64,000 bases of DNA from Nocardia arthritidis NBRC 100137 (GTDB taxonomy: Bacteria > Actinomycetota > Actinomycetes > Mycobacteriales > Mycobacteriaceae): assembly GCF_001612765.1 (NCBI RefSeq), contig NZ_BDBB01000011.1, positions 1 through 64,000 of the forward strand, written 5' to 3'. Position 1 is the stretch's first letter, and each line of letters starts with the position of its first letter. This document shows, one piece after another, positions 54,901-63,607 of the stretch. The position numbers and the translations under genes are program-made. The notes beneath the pieces are model-generated. The model was not told the DNA's origin and did not search any database. It saw only the letters and a program-made list of their open reading frames with translations.

Positions 54901-55665
54901 GTGGTTGCCCCGCCCTCGACTTCGCCCATACCGCGGTCGCCGTGGACGCAGACCGCCGACCTGCGCGCCGAACTGCGTGACACCTGGGCATGGCTGCGCC
55001 GTCCCGAATCGCCGCGCCGCATCCTGCCCGCGATCCGGGAGCATCTTGGCGCCGCGCCCGCGAGCACCGCATACGCGTTCACACTGTTCGTCACATGGTG
55101 GACGTTGCGCGGGGTCGGGGACTCGGTCGAACGCAGGCTGATCTTCTCGGCGTCGACCAACCTGTACAACATGCGGCACAACCCGGTTCAGGTGCTGGTC
55201 GCCTCGGCGTTCTGGACCGAGGGCGGTTTTCCCTGGGCGACCATCGCCGGTTTCCTGGTCGTCATGGCCTATGCGGAGCGCTGGCTGGGCACCGGGCGCT
55301 GGATTCTGCTGTTCGCGACCGGCCACATCGGGGCGACGCTGCTGACCGTCACCGGCATCGCCCATGCCATCGACCGCGGTGTCATTCCCTTGCGGGTGGC
55401 CGTCGCCGCGGACGTGGGCACCAGCTACGGCTTCTCGGCCGTGCTCGCGGCGCTGGCGTTCCGGTTCCGTGGCGGAGTGCGAACGGTGTGGGCCGGGGCG
55501 ATCCTGGTGGCGCTCGGCGCGGCGCTGTGGGTGGAACCGACCTTCACCGACTACGGCCATCTGTGCGCCGCCGTGATCGGGCTGGCGGTCGGCGCGACCG
55601 CGAGCCTGTTCCGGCGTCGGCTGGAACGAACGGCCGCGCGTAAGGTCCGCTGGGCGCGGAGCTGA
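54901..55665 (+). CDS. rhomboid-like integral membrane protein
   Basis: 254 residues with about six membrane helices. A Ser-containing helix reads DVGTSYGFSAVLAAL and a late helix carries His in YGHLCAAVIGLAVG. These are the positions of the rhomboid Ser-His dyad, but the usual GxSG is GTSY here, so proteolytic activity is uncertain. The N-terminal ~50 residues are cytoplasmic and basic. The GTG at 54901 follows CAGACT at six bases, with no Shine-Dalgarno. The stop abuts the convergent antiporter gene. Confidence 0.78.
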   Translation: MVAPPSTSPIPRSPWTQTADLRAELRDTWAWLRRPESPRRILPAIREHLGAAPASTAYAFTLFVTWWTLRGVGDSVERRLIFSASTNLYNMRHNPVQVLVASAFWTEGGFPWATIAGFLVVMAYAERWLGTGRWILLFATGHIGATLLTVTGIAHAIDRGVIPLRVAVAADVGTSYGFSAVLAALAFRFRGGVRTVWAGAILVALGAALWVEPTFTDYGHLCAAVIGLAVGATASLFRRRLERTAARKVRWARS

Positions 55666-56850
55666 TCAGGACACCGAAGGCTCGGGACGGCCGCGGTTGC
55701 GCAACAGCCCGACCATCGGCTCTACCACACGTGCCGCGATCGGACCCAGCACCGCCATCAGCAGGACGTAGGTCGAGGCGAGCGCGGTGAGCTGACCGGT
55801 TGTCGCGCCCGCGCTCACGGCCAGTCCCGCGATGACGATGGAGAATTCCCCCCGGGCGACCAGGGCCGCGCCCGCGCGGGCCCGGCCCAGCTGACGGATG
55901 CCCTCCCGGGCCGCGGCCCACCACCCGGTCGCCACCTTCGTCACGACACCGACCACGGCGAGCACGATTGCCCAACCCAACACCGGGGGGATCGCTCGCA
56001 GGTCGGTGCTCAAGCCGAACGCCACGAAGAAGATGGCCGCGAACAGGTCGCGCAGCGGTTCGAGCATTTTCACCGCAGCGCGCGCGGTCGAGCCGGAGAT
56101 CGCGATGCCGAGCAGGAACGCTCCGACTGCCGCCGACACGCTCAGCGCCGAGGAGGCGCCCGCCACCAGCAGCGCCGCGCCGAGCAGCGTGAGCAGAAAG
56201 ACCTCGCGGTCGGCGCTGTCCACGATCGCCGACACGTACCGTCCGTAGCGCAGGGCCACCACGAGAACCAGCGTGATGGTGACCAGCGCCACCGCCAGCG
56301 CGCGCAGCCCGCTGACCCAGCTCAGCCCGGCCAGCACCGTGGTGAGGATCGGCAGGTAGACCGCCATCGCCAAGTCCTCGAAAACGAGGATGGACAGGAT
56401 GACCGGTGTCTCCCGGTTGCCGAGGCGCCCGAGGTCGTCGAGGACTTTCGCCACGATGCCCGAGGACGAGATGTAGGTGACCCCCGCCATCGCGATCGCG
56501 CCGTTGAGGCCCCAGCCCAGCATCAGCGCCACCACCGCGCCCGGGGAGGCGTTGACAACGATGTCCATCAGACCGGCCGGCCAGGAACGGCGCAGCCCGG
56601 TCACCAGTTCCACGGCCGTGTACTCCAGGCCGAGCAGCAACAGCAGCAGCACCACGCCGATCTCGCCCGCTACGTGGCCGAAGTCGTAGGCGGCCCGGAG
56701 TTCGACGAGACCACCCTGGCCGAAGGCGAGACCGCCGAGCAGGTAGAGCGGGATGGGCGACATACCGACACGGCCTGCGACACGCCCGAGCATGCCGAGA
56801 ACGAAGAGAACCGCTCCGAGCTCGATCAGGGCGAGCGCGGTGTCCGTCAC
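55666..56850 (-). CDS. khtU: K+/H+ antiporter subunit KhtU-like (CPA2 family)
   Basis: 394 residues with 12-13 membrane segments of the KefB/CPA2 sodium/proton exchanger fold: GVVLLLLLLGLEYTAVEL, the unwound-helix region VTYISSSGIVAKVLDDLGRL, and an acidic ILVFEDLAMAVYLP. It starts 3 bp after the gene for a TrkA-C-domain partner, the KhtT-KhtU arrangement known in Bacillus, where the pair exports K+ in alkaline conditions. Ion specificity is inferred from the pairing. Confidence 0.9.
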   Translation of the reverse strand: MTDTALALIELGAVLFVLGMLGRVAGRVGMSPIPLYLLGGLAFGQGGLVELRAAYDFGHVAGEIGVVLLLLLLGLEYTAVELVTGLRRSWPAGLMDIVVNASPGAVVALMLGWGLNGAIAMAGVTYISSSGIVAKVLDDLGRLGNRETPVILSILVFEDLAMAVYLPILTTVLAGLSWVSGLRALAVALVTITLVLVVALRYGRYVSAIVDSADREVFLLTLLGAALLVAGASSALSVSAAVGAFLLGIAISGSTARAAVKMLEPLRDLFAAIFFVAFGLSTDLRAIPPVLGWAIVLAVVGVVTKVATGWWAAAREGIRQLGRARAGAALVARGEFSIVIAGLAVSAGATTGQLTALASTYVLLMAVLGPIAARVVEPMVGLLRNRGRPEPSVS

Positions 56851-56853
56851 GGC

Positions 56854-57336
56854 TCAGCCGTGGGTCAAGATCTTCGCGGCGGCATCCAAGCCCTCCGGCG
56901 TGCCGACGACCACGAGCAGATCGCCCGCGGTGAAGGTGAAATCGGGACCGGGCGAGGGATGCAGCTGCCCGGCCCGCATGACCGCGACGATGGAGACCTT
57001 CGTGCGGGTGCGCATCTCGGTCTCACCGAGGGTGCGGCCGTCGTACGGGGAGTCGTCCCCGATCGGCAGCTGGCGCGTGGTGATCCCGGGCAGGTCCCGA
57101 TGGTCGTCGTTGAGTTTGGCGACCAGTTGCGGCGCGCCGAGCAGATTGGCCAGGACCGCCGCTTCATCGGTGGTCAGCGGAATCTGGGCGGCACAGGCGT
57201 CCAAGTCGTCGAGCTTGGAGACGATCAGGTCGATATCACCGTCGCGGTGGGCGACCACGCCGATTCGGCGACCGGAACGCACTTCGAAGTCCTTGCGGAC
57301 ACCGATGCCGGGTAGTGCGGTGACGTCGACGTTCAC
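56854..57336 (-). CDS. khtT: KhtT-like regulatory subunit with TrkA-C domain
   Basis: 160 residues. The N-terminal half is a KhtT-type domain (ALPGIGVRKDFEVRSGRRIG). The C-terminal RCK_C/TrkA-C domain (GRTLGETEMRTRTKVSIVAV, FTFTAGDLLVVVGTPEGLDA) likely binds a nucleotide such as c-di-AMP and gates KhtU. The GTG at 57336 has TAGTCT seven bases upstream and an overlapping GGAGGG, so either initiation mode is possible. Confidence 0.88.
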   Translation of the reverse strand: MNVDVTALPGIGVRKDFEVRSGRRIGVVAHRDGDIDLIVSKLDDLDACAAQIPLTTDEAAVLANLLGAPQLVAKLNDDHRDLPGITTRQLPIGDDSPYDGRTLGETEMRTRTKVSIVAVMRAGQLHPSPGPDFTFTAGDLLVVVGTPEGLDAAAKILTHG

Positions 57337-57343
57337 ACCCTCC

Positions 57344-57349
57344 AGACTA
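57344..57349 (-). promoter_or_regulatory. -10 of the khtT-khtU unit
   Basis: TAGTCT on the minus strand with a 7-nt spacer to the GTG at 57336. The spacer also contains GGAGGG, so the transcript could be leaderless or minimally leadered. Confidence 0.4.
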
Positions 57350-57428
57350 ACCGGATCACCCGCCCGCGACCGGATCGGTCATCACTTCGGCCGATGGCGC
57401 GTCGCGGGCGCTGTGCTGTGATGGAGGC

Positions 57429-58619
57429 GTGCGGCGGTGGTCGGATGTGCCGGAGCGGACGCGGGACGCGCTGGGCGCGGTAATCGCGTTCGCCGGTGGC
57501 GAGGCGCTGTACCTCACCGGCCTGTCCACGATGACCGAGGTGGGCGAGCAGGTGTCGTTGTGGGCGCGTTCGAGCGTGCTCGCCGCGCTGTGCCTGGCGA
57601 CCTTCGCCCGGCGCCGGACGCCGGTCGCGGCCATGCTGGGTGGGCTCCTGCCCCTGGCGGTGGACATCCGGCTCGGCGCCACGGTGCCGGTGTGGATCAT
57701 CTACGCCGACCTGATCTACGCGGCCGTGCTCTACGCCGGGCGCCGGGCGTCGCGGATCACGGCCCTGATCTGGTCGGCGCTGTCCGGCATCATCGTGGTG
57801 TCGGCCCTCGCGCTGACCGGCGATCCGCGCGCCGTCGCGCTGGCGCTGGTAGGGGCGTTCAGTTTCGTCGCGACGCCGATCTGGTGGGCCAGTTCGGTGC
57901 GCACGCACAAGGAGGTCGCGCATGCCGAGCGGAGCCGTGCAGAGGCGCTGGCCCTGGTCGCCGAACTCGACCGCCGCGCGGCCATCGCCGACGAGCGCAC
58001 CACGATGGCGCGCGACCTGCACGACGTGATCGCCGGGCATCTGTCGGCCATCGCGCTGCACTCGGAGGCGGCGCTGGGGGTGCTGGCCCGCCGCGACGCC
58101 GACCCTGCGGTGGCCGGAATCATGCGAGCCATCCGTTCGAACAGCGTCAGCGCGCTGGAGGAGATGCGCACCATGATCGGGTTGCTGCGCAGCGACGACA
58201 CCGCGGCGGAGCTCGCCGCACCGCGCACCCTCGCCCAGTTGCCGATCCTGGTGGACGCCGCACGCGCGGCGGGCATCTCGGTGCGGGTGCGCGAAGCGCT
58301 GGACGGTGCTTCGCTGCCCAGCGCGGTCGACCAGACCGCCTATCGCATCGTCCAGGAGGCTTTGACCAACGCAATGAAACACGCACCGGGACAGGAGGTT
58401 CGCATCGATGTGCGGGCCGAAGACGAGATGCTGAGGATATCCGTCCGCAACCGGACCGTATCGGCGCGGCCGGCCCCGGCGGCCGGAGCGGCGCGCCGCG
58501 GTCTGGTGAATATGCGCGAGCGGGCCGGAGCGCTCGGCGGAAGCCTGCGCGCCGGAACGGATTGCGGCCATTGGGAAGTCGTGGCCCGGCTGCCGCTCGG
58601 CTGCGCCGGTGCCGCATGA
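57429..58619 (+). CDS. NarL-type sensor histidine kinase
   Basis: 396 residues. About five to six N-terminal membrane helices (~15-165) lead to a HisKA_3 dimerisation domain with H-box MARDLHDVIAGHLSAIALHS, then a HATPase with N-box IVQEALTNAMKHAPG and G-box-like RGLVNMRERAGALGGSL. There is no recognisable periplasmic sensor, so it probably senses a membrane or envelope signal. Overlaps the response regulator gene by 4 bp (ATGA). Confidence 0.93.
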   Translation: MRRWSDVPERTRDALGAVIAFAGGEALYLTGLSTMTEVGEQVSLWARSSVLAALCLATFARRRTPVAAMLGGLLPLAVDIRLGATVPVWIIYADLIYAAVLYAGRRASRITALIWSALSGIIVVSALALTGDPRAVALALVGAFSFVATPIWWASSVRTHKEVAHAERSRAEALALVAELDRRAAIADERTTMARDLHDVIAGHLSAIALHSEAALGVLARRDADPAVAGIMRAIRSNSVSALEEMRTMIGLLRSDDTAAELAAPRTLAQLPILVDAARAAGISVRVREALDGASLPSAVDQTAYRIVQEALTNAMKHAPGQEVRIDVRAEDEMLRISVRNRTVSARPAPAAGAARRGLVNMRERAGALGGSLRAGTDCGHWEVVARLPLGCAGAA

Positions 58620-59263
58620 CGATTCGGGTGGTGATCGCCGATGACCACGCCGCGATCCGCGCGGGTCTGCGGATGATCCTGGACGTCGAGGACGATATCG
58701 AGGTGGTCGGCGAGGCGGCCGACGGCGATGTCGCGGTGGCGCAGGCCAAAGCGCTACGGCCACAGGTGGTGCTGATGGACGTGCGGATGCCCGGGATGGA
58801 CGGAATCGCCGCCACCGAGCGGATCACCGCCGACGGCCTGGCGAAGGTGCTCATCCTGACCACATTCGATCTGGACGAGTACGTCTTTCGCACGCTGCGC
58901 GCGGGCGCCTCGGGATTCGTGCTGAAATCCACGTCGGGGCGGGCGCTGGTCGAGGCGGTGCGCGCGGTGGCGGCGGGGGACGGCGTGCTGGCTCCGGAAG
59001 TGACGCGAGCTGTGATATCGGCATTCGCCTCGTCGAATCAGCCTGCCGCGCAACCGGCTCCCGCCGGGCTCGACGAACTCACCGACCGGGAACGCGAAGT
59101 GCTCGATTGTCTCGGCGACGGCCTGTCCAACGCGCAGATCGCGGGCCGCCTGTTCATCGGCGAAACGACCGTCAAGACGCATGTCTCCCGGGTCCTGACG
59201 AAACTGGGTGTGCGGTCGCGGGTTCAAGCCGCCATCGTGGCGCGCGAGATCCGCGACCGATAG
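58616..59263 (+). CDS. NarL/FixJ-family response regulator
   Basis: 215 residues. Receiver domain with acidic pocket IADDHAAIR and phospho-acceptor Asp in VVLMDVRMPGMDG; Thr switch LILTTFDLDEYV; Lys in GFVLKSTS. The C-terminal LuxR-type HTH reads DELTDREREVLDCLGDGLSN, then RLFIGETTVKTHVSRVLTKL. Partner of the upstream kinase. Its targets are unknown; no obvious effector operon adjoins. Its stop directly abuts the stop of the convergent DUF952 gene. Confidence 0.95.
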   Translation: MTIRVVIADDHAAIRAGLRMILDVEDDIEVVGEAADGDVAVAQAKALRPQVVLMDVRMPGMDGIAATERITADGLAKVLILTTFDLDEYVFRTLRAGASGFVLKSTSGRALVEAVRAVAAGDGVLAPEVTRAVISAFASSNQPAAQPAPAGLDELTDREREVLDCLGDGLSNAQIAGRLFIGETTVKTHVSRVLTKLGVRSRVQAAIVAREIRDR

Positions 59264-59623
59264 TCACTCCGCCAAGGGGGCGAATGTCCCGTCCGCCCCG
59301 GGCAGGTACTCCTCGACGCCCGTGACCGCGGCCACCGGCAAAGGCCCGTACAGGTGCGGGAAGAGCATCGCTTCCGGATCGGTCGGCACGCCCGGCTCCC
59401 ATTCGATCGGTGACCCGACCCGATCGGGGTCGATACGCAACAACACCAGATCGCGCCGTCCTCGGAACAATCGGTTCGCGGGCAGGTGCACCTGCTGCGG
59501 CGCCGAGAGGTGGATGAATCCCGCTTCGGCGAGCGAGGGCGCACGGTACTCCCCCGTTTGCCGAGCGGAAAGCCATTCCTCCGAAGTGCATAGGTGAACA
59601 AGCGTGTGAGTGTCATAGGTCAC
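59264..59623 (-). CDS. DUF952 family protein
   Basis: 119 residues of the DUF952 family, with VHLCTSEEWLSARQTGEYRA, AEAGFIHLSAPQQVHLPANR and AMLFPHLYGPLPVAAV. The fold is related to ADP-ribosyltransferase/Tpt1-like domains, but activity is unproven. The GTG at 59623 has GGGAG seven bases upstream; the longer frame to 59689 does not. Confidence 0.88.
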   Translation of the reverse strand: MTYDTHTLVHLCTSEEWLSARQTGEYRAPSLAEAGFIHLSAPQQVHLPANRLFRGRRDLVLLRIDPDRVGSPIEWEPGVPTDPEAMLFPHLYGPLPVAAVTGVEEYLPGADGTFAPLAE

Positions 59624-59898
59624 GGGTAATCTCCCGGTAGACAACTGGATCGGTCGATCGAGGTGTGACGCAGTGCACATCGGCGACATGACCTGTGGCG
59701 TTCGCCCGTAGCGAAATCCCAGGTCGTGTTATCGAAAACACACTGCTTCATACGCGGGAACAAAGTCCCCCGTCCCGAACGTCTGACAGAGTAGTCATAC
59801 CCCTGCTGGGAAGTAGCGGTAGCGAGCTCGTGGTGAGTGACCACGGGCCCCACACCAGGTGAACGGTCGTCGGGACCGGGAGCCAGGACGGAGGAGTC

Positions 59899-60093
59899 AT
59901 GCCAGGAACCCTGACAAGCACCCCACTGACCGCGGTCGATCGTTGCGACCGCTGCGGGGCGGCTGCCCGAGTGCGTGCCGTACTGCCCGCAGGTGGAGAG
60001 TTGCTCTTCTGCCAGCACCACGCGAACGAACACATGGATCGGCTGCGTGAGCTGGACGCCGTGATCGACACGGAGTCCGCTCCCGCCCTCTGA
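59899..60093 (+). CDS. small zinc-ribbon protein (DUF7455-like)
   Basis: 64 residues. CDRCGAAARVRAV followed by FCQHHANEHMDRL gives a Cys2-CysHis type metal site. These proteins are conserved near sigA in actinobacteria. Function unknown. The ATG at 59899 has GGAGGAG two to eight bases upstream. A strong hairpin follows at 60147-60182. Confidence 0.85.
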   Translation: MPGTLTSTPLTAVDRCDRCGAAARVRAVLPAGGELLFCQHHANEHMDRLRELDAVIDTESAPAL

Positions 60094-60146
60094 TTCGCTC
60101 CTCGCGTCCTGACACAACAGCATCGGACAACAGAACACCGTTTCCA

Positions 60147-60182
60147 CCGGCAGCGGGCGACCAACAGGTCGCCCGCTGCCGG
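60147..60182. terminator. bidirectional 16-bp hairpin
   Basis: A perfect inverted repeat (60147-60162 with 60167-60182) around AACA lies between the convergent small zinc-ribbon and TetR genes. There is no T-tract on either side. Confidence 0.7.
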
Positions 60183-60198
60183 CGTGTCCGGGCGGCGA

Positions 60199-60954
60199 TC
60201 AGTCCCCGGACACGCAGGCGAGGATGCCGTCCAACAGCCTGGCCAGGCCGTATTCGAACGCACCGTCCGGGTCGGCGGGCGCCTGGTACAGCTCGCCGAC
60301 CGCCGCACCGACGCGCGACGAGAGCGGGAACCGGCTCGGCGGCATGACCTCGGCCAGCAGCGGCCCGTGCACCTCCCACCACTCCGCGTCGCTCATCCGC
60401 CCGTTCTCGCGGGCAGCTGCCACCGCCATGCGCGCGTTACCGGCGGCGAACTCCGACAGCACGGCGATCACCCGGTCCATCACCACATCCGGCATGCCGA
60501 GCCCCTCGATCGCGGCGAGCTGCCGCTCATAGCGGCGCATCCGTCCCGGCCCGAGCACGAGCCGCCAGGGCGGCACCTCGAGCAGCCAGGGGTGCGCGAC
60601 GAACTCCGCACGGACCCGGCGGGCCACCCCGGCCAAGCGCTCACGCGGCGGTAGATCCGCCGGTATCGGTGGGTCCTCGTCGGCGACCGCGTCGACCATC
60701 AGGACCGTCAGCGCGTCCTTGCTCGGCACGTAGGTGTACAAACTCATCGGCCGCAGCCCCAGTTCGGCGGCGACCGTGCGAATGGTGACCTTCTCGTAGC
60801 CCTCCCGGTCGGCGAGCGCGACCGCCGCCGCGACCACCGCGTCGACGGTGACCGTCTGCTTCGGACCGCGCCCGACCGGCCGCGGCGGAAGCTCGTGCCG
60901 CCAGAGCAAGCTCATCAGCTGCCTGGCCTGGTCGGGTGTGACGTCGTCGCTCAC
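60199..60954 (-). CDS. TetR-family transcriptional regulator
   Basis: 251 residues. The N-terminal HTH is VTIRTVAAELGLRPMSLYTY, and the C-terminal domain resembles tetracycline-repressor-type ligand domains (TetR_C). The GTG at 60954 has GAGGAG three bases upstream. It is divergent from the SNF2 helicase gene, and two operator-like repeats at 60975-61018 lie between them. It probably represses itself and possibly the helicase-SWIM pair. Confidence 0.9.
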   Translation of the reverse strand: MSDDVTPDQARQLMSLLWRHELPPRPVGRGPKQTVTVDAVVAAAVALADREGYEKVTIRTVAAELGLRPMSLYTYVPSKDALTVLMVDAVADEDPPIPADLPPRERLAGVARRVRAEFVAHPWLLEVPPWRLVLGPGRMRRYERQLAAIEGLGMPDVVMDRVIAVLSEFAAGNARMAVAAARENGRMSDAEWWEVHGPLLAEVMPPSRFPLSSRVGAAVGELYQAPADPDGAFEYGLARLLDGILACVSGD

Positions 60955-60974
60955 CGGCTCCTCGGAACAAAATT

Positions 60975-61018
60975 CGGTACGGTGTACGTTGTCAATTTAC
61001 TCCGTACGCCATACGTTG
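60975..61018. promoter_or_regulatory. paired TetR operator-like repeats
   Basis: Two direct repeats, CGGTACGGTGTACGTTG (60975-60991) and CCGTACGCCATACGTTG (61002-61018), match at 13 of 17 positions with a 27-bp period. Each has an internal inverted repeat (GTAC-ggt-GTAC; CGTA-cgcca-TACG). They lie just upstream of tetR. Confidence 0.6.
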
Positions 61019-61073
61019 ATTCAAGGGGTGCGTCCTGCCCAGCACACATGCCACTTACCTACCGGATCGGCAC

Positions 61074-62831
61074 ATGTTCGCACTCTGGACCTGGGCGGGA
61101 CACGCCACGGATCCGGCCCCGTCCGGACCGGGTGACCGCGCGACCGTCGCGCTGGCCGTCCCGGCCGCCGCGGACGGAACCCTGGAGGTCACCGACGTCG
61201 ACGCCGTCTTGGTGGATCCCGCGACCTTCGCCGACTCGACGCTCGAGCACGCCGGAGAGTCCGTCTCGGCCTGGCAGCGCATCGTGCGCTCCGCACTGGC
61301 CGGGGAGCCGCCCGGCCCGGAGACCGATGCCCTGCCCATCGCCGCGCATGCCGTGCCCGACGCGTCCGGCACGGCGGTCGTCTCCGCGCACCGGGCGTTG
61401 CGCGTACTGCACGACACCGAGGCCCTCACCGCGGATCTGCGGTCGACGCTGAAAGCGCGCCTGCGTCCCTACCAGGCCCGCGGAATCGGCTGGCTGCGCG
61501 AGACCGTGGCCGCGCACGGGGGCGCGGTGCTCGCCGACGAGATGGGGCTCGGCAAGACCGTGCAGGCCATCGGCTTCTTGCTCGACCGCGCCGCGACCGG
61601 TCCACAGTTGGTGGTGTGCCCGACCTCACTGGTCGGCAACTGGGCACACGAGATCGGCCGGTTCGCGCCGGGACTGCGGGTCGCCGTCTGGCGCGGCGGC
61701 GCCCTCGACACCGACCCCGCCACCGTGGTCGTCACCGGCTATCCGACCTTGCGGCTACACGGACGGCTGCTGACGCAGCGCGACTGGGCGACAGCCGTCT
61801 TCGACGAGGCGCAGGCGCTGAAGAATCCACGCACCCAGGTCGCGAAGGCCGCGCGCGCGATCGACGCGGCCGCGACAGTGGCGCTGACCGGCACGCCGGT
61901 CGAGAACCACCTCGAGGAGCTGTGGGCCCTGCTGCACCTGGTGGCGCCCCGGCTGTTCGGGCACCGGACGCAGTTCCGGCGCCGTTTCGTGCGGCCGATC
62001 CACGAGGGTTCGGCCGCCGCCGCGGCGCGTCTGCGCGACACCATCGAACCCGTGGTGCTGGCCCGCACGAAGAGCCAGGTCGCCGCAGCGCTGCCCGCGA
62101 AGATCCACAGCGACCTGCTCTGCGACCTCACCGCCGAACAGGAGCGGCTCTACGACCACCTGCTCGACAAAGCCGTCGAGGACGGATTCGGCGCGGGCAT
62201 CGAGCGCCACGGCCGCGTGCTCGCGGCGCTGACCGCTCTCAAGCAGGTGTGCAACCATCCCGGGCTGATCACCGGCGAGCTCCACGAACTGGCCGGCCGC
62301 TCCGGAAAACTCGACCTGTGCACCGACATCGTCGCCACCAATCTCGAAACCGACAGTCCGACCTTGATCTTCACGCAGTACCGCCAGACCGGTGAGCTGC
62401 TGGTGCGGCACCTCGCCGAACAGTTCGGAGTGCGGGCGCCCTTCTTCCACGGCGGGCTCTCTCAGGCCGAGCGCGCCGAGATCGTCACGCGGTTCCAAGC
62501 CGAGGACGGACCGCCGGTGCTGGTGCTCAGCCTGCGGGCGGCGGGCACCGGGCTCACGCTGACCCGCGCCGCCGACGTCGTCCACTTCGATCGCTGGTGG
62601 AACCCCGCGGTGGAGGCCCAGGCCTCCGACCGGGTCCACCGGATCGGCCAGACCCGCACGGTCACCGTCACCACACTCACCTCGGCCACCACCGTGGAGG
62701 AGCACATCGCGGGCATGCACGACCGCAAGGCCGCGCTGCGCGACCTGGGCGACGCGGCGGGCATCGCCGTCCTGGCCGCCCTGGACGACGACCGGCTGAT
62801 CGAGGTCCTGCGGCGAAAGAGGGAGAATTGA
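61074..62831 (+). CDS. SNF2-family DEAD/DEAH helicase
   Basis: 585 residues, a superfamily 2 ATPase. Motif I ADEMGLGKTVQAIG (~155-170), Ia VCPTSLVGNW, II FDEAQALKN, III TGTPVENHLEELW, IV-V IFTQYRQTGELLV and LSLRAAGTGLTLT, VI ASDRVHRIGQTR. The N-terminal region is only ~125 residues, so most of the SNF2-associated domain seen in Rv2101-type HelZ is absent. The first ATG is at 61074. An in-frame CTG at 61035 with AGGGG six bases upstream would add 13 residues (LPSTHATYLPDRH). Co-transcribed with the SWIM-domain gene. Confidence 0.92.
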   Translation: MFALWTWAGHATDPAPSGPGDRATVALAVPAAADGTLEVTDVDAVLVDPATFADSTLEHAGESVSAWQRIVRSALAGEPPGPETDALPIAAHAVPDASGTAVVSAHRALRVLHDTEALTADLRSTLKARLRPYQARGIGWLRETVAAHGGAVLADEMGLGKTVQAIGFLLDRAATGPQLVVCPTSLVGNWAHEIGRFAPGLRVAVWRGGALDTDPATVVVTGYPTLRLHGRLLTQRDWATAVFDEAQALKNPRTQVAKAARAIDAAATVALTGTPVENHLEELWALLHLVAPRLFGHRTQFRRRFVRPIHEGSAAAAARLRDTIEPVVLARTKSQVAAALPAKIHSDLLCDLTAEQERLYDHLLDKAVEDGFGAGIERHGRVLAALTALKQVCNHPGLITGELHELAGRSGKLDLCTDIVATNLETDSPTLIFTQYRQTGELLVRHLAEQFGVRAPFFHGGLSQAERAEIVTRFQAEDGPPVLVLSLRAAGTGLTLTRAADVVHFDRWWNPAVEAQASDRVHRIGQTRTVTVTTLTSATTVEEHIAGMHDRKAALRDLGDAAGIAVLAALDDDRLIEVLRRKREN

Positions 62832-63385
62832 TGGCGGACAACGAATTCGGCTACACGGCGTGGGGCATGGACTGGGTGCGGCTGGCCGAGCCGCTGCGCC
62901 AGACCCGGCCGGACCCGCTACTGCCCCGCGCGCGCAGCGTCGCCCGCAACAACGGCGTGCGAGCCACCGTCGAGGGCCGGGTGGTGCGGGCCACCATCCA
63001 CCGCGGCGGCGAGGCGTCGCTGACCCACGTGGAGGTAGCGCCGCTGTCCCGGCAGACGATCACCGCGATAGCCGCGATCGCGCCGGACCCGACCCTGCTG
63101 ACCGACGACACGCACCGCGCGATCAGCGCGGCCGGGATCGCGCTCGGGCCACAGCTCGCGGGCACCGACTGCTCGTGCACGGCGCGCAAGGCCCGGTGCG
63201 TCCACGTCCTGGCCGTCTACTACGAGATGGCGCGCCAAGTCGACGAGAATCCGCGCCTCGCTTTGGCGATCCAGGATTATTTCGCTGCCGCGCCGACGGA
63301 TTCGGACGAGCCCGCACCGCAGGCGCGGTGGACGCCGATCAGTGCGCTGGACCCGCGGCGATTCTTCACAACGACGCCCGACTGA
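62831..63385 (+). CDS. SWIM zinc-finger protein
   Basis: 184 residues. The SWIM motif CxCx6CxH is seen as CSCTARKARCVHVLAVYYEM (~118-137). Such proteins accompany bacterial SNF2 helicases and probably help load them on DNA. Its ATG overlaps the helicase stop (TGATG) with GGGAG five bases upstream, so translation is coupled. Confidence 0.9.
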   Translation: MADNEFGYTAWGMDWVRLAEPLRQTRPDPLLPRARSVARNNGVRATVEGRVVRATIHRGGEASLTHVEVAPLSRQTITAIAAIAPDPTLLTDDTHRAISAAGIALGPQLAGTDCSCTARKARCVHVLAVYYEMARQVDENPRLALAIQDYFAAAPTDSDEPAPQARWTPISALDPRRFFTTTPD

Positions 63386-63607
63386 ACGGCCGGGCGACAG
63401 CTGACGCGCCCGTCGCGGTGGTACGGGCCACTGGCGAGAGCGACATAGCCGTGACTCGGCGTCGTCGGCGCAACGCCGCCCAGCCGAAAATTCCTCGACA
63501 GACCGCGAGTACGAATGTGATCCGCCCCGACCTGACAAGTCCGATCCGGTCCGTTCGACGGCGATGGTTTCGACCGCCCCACGGCCATGTCGGCGACGTA
63601 CTGGACC

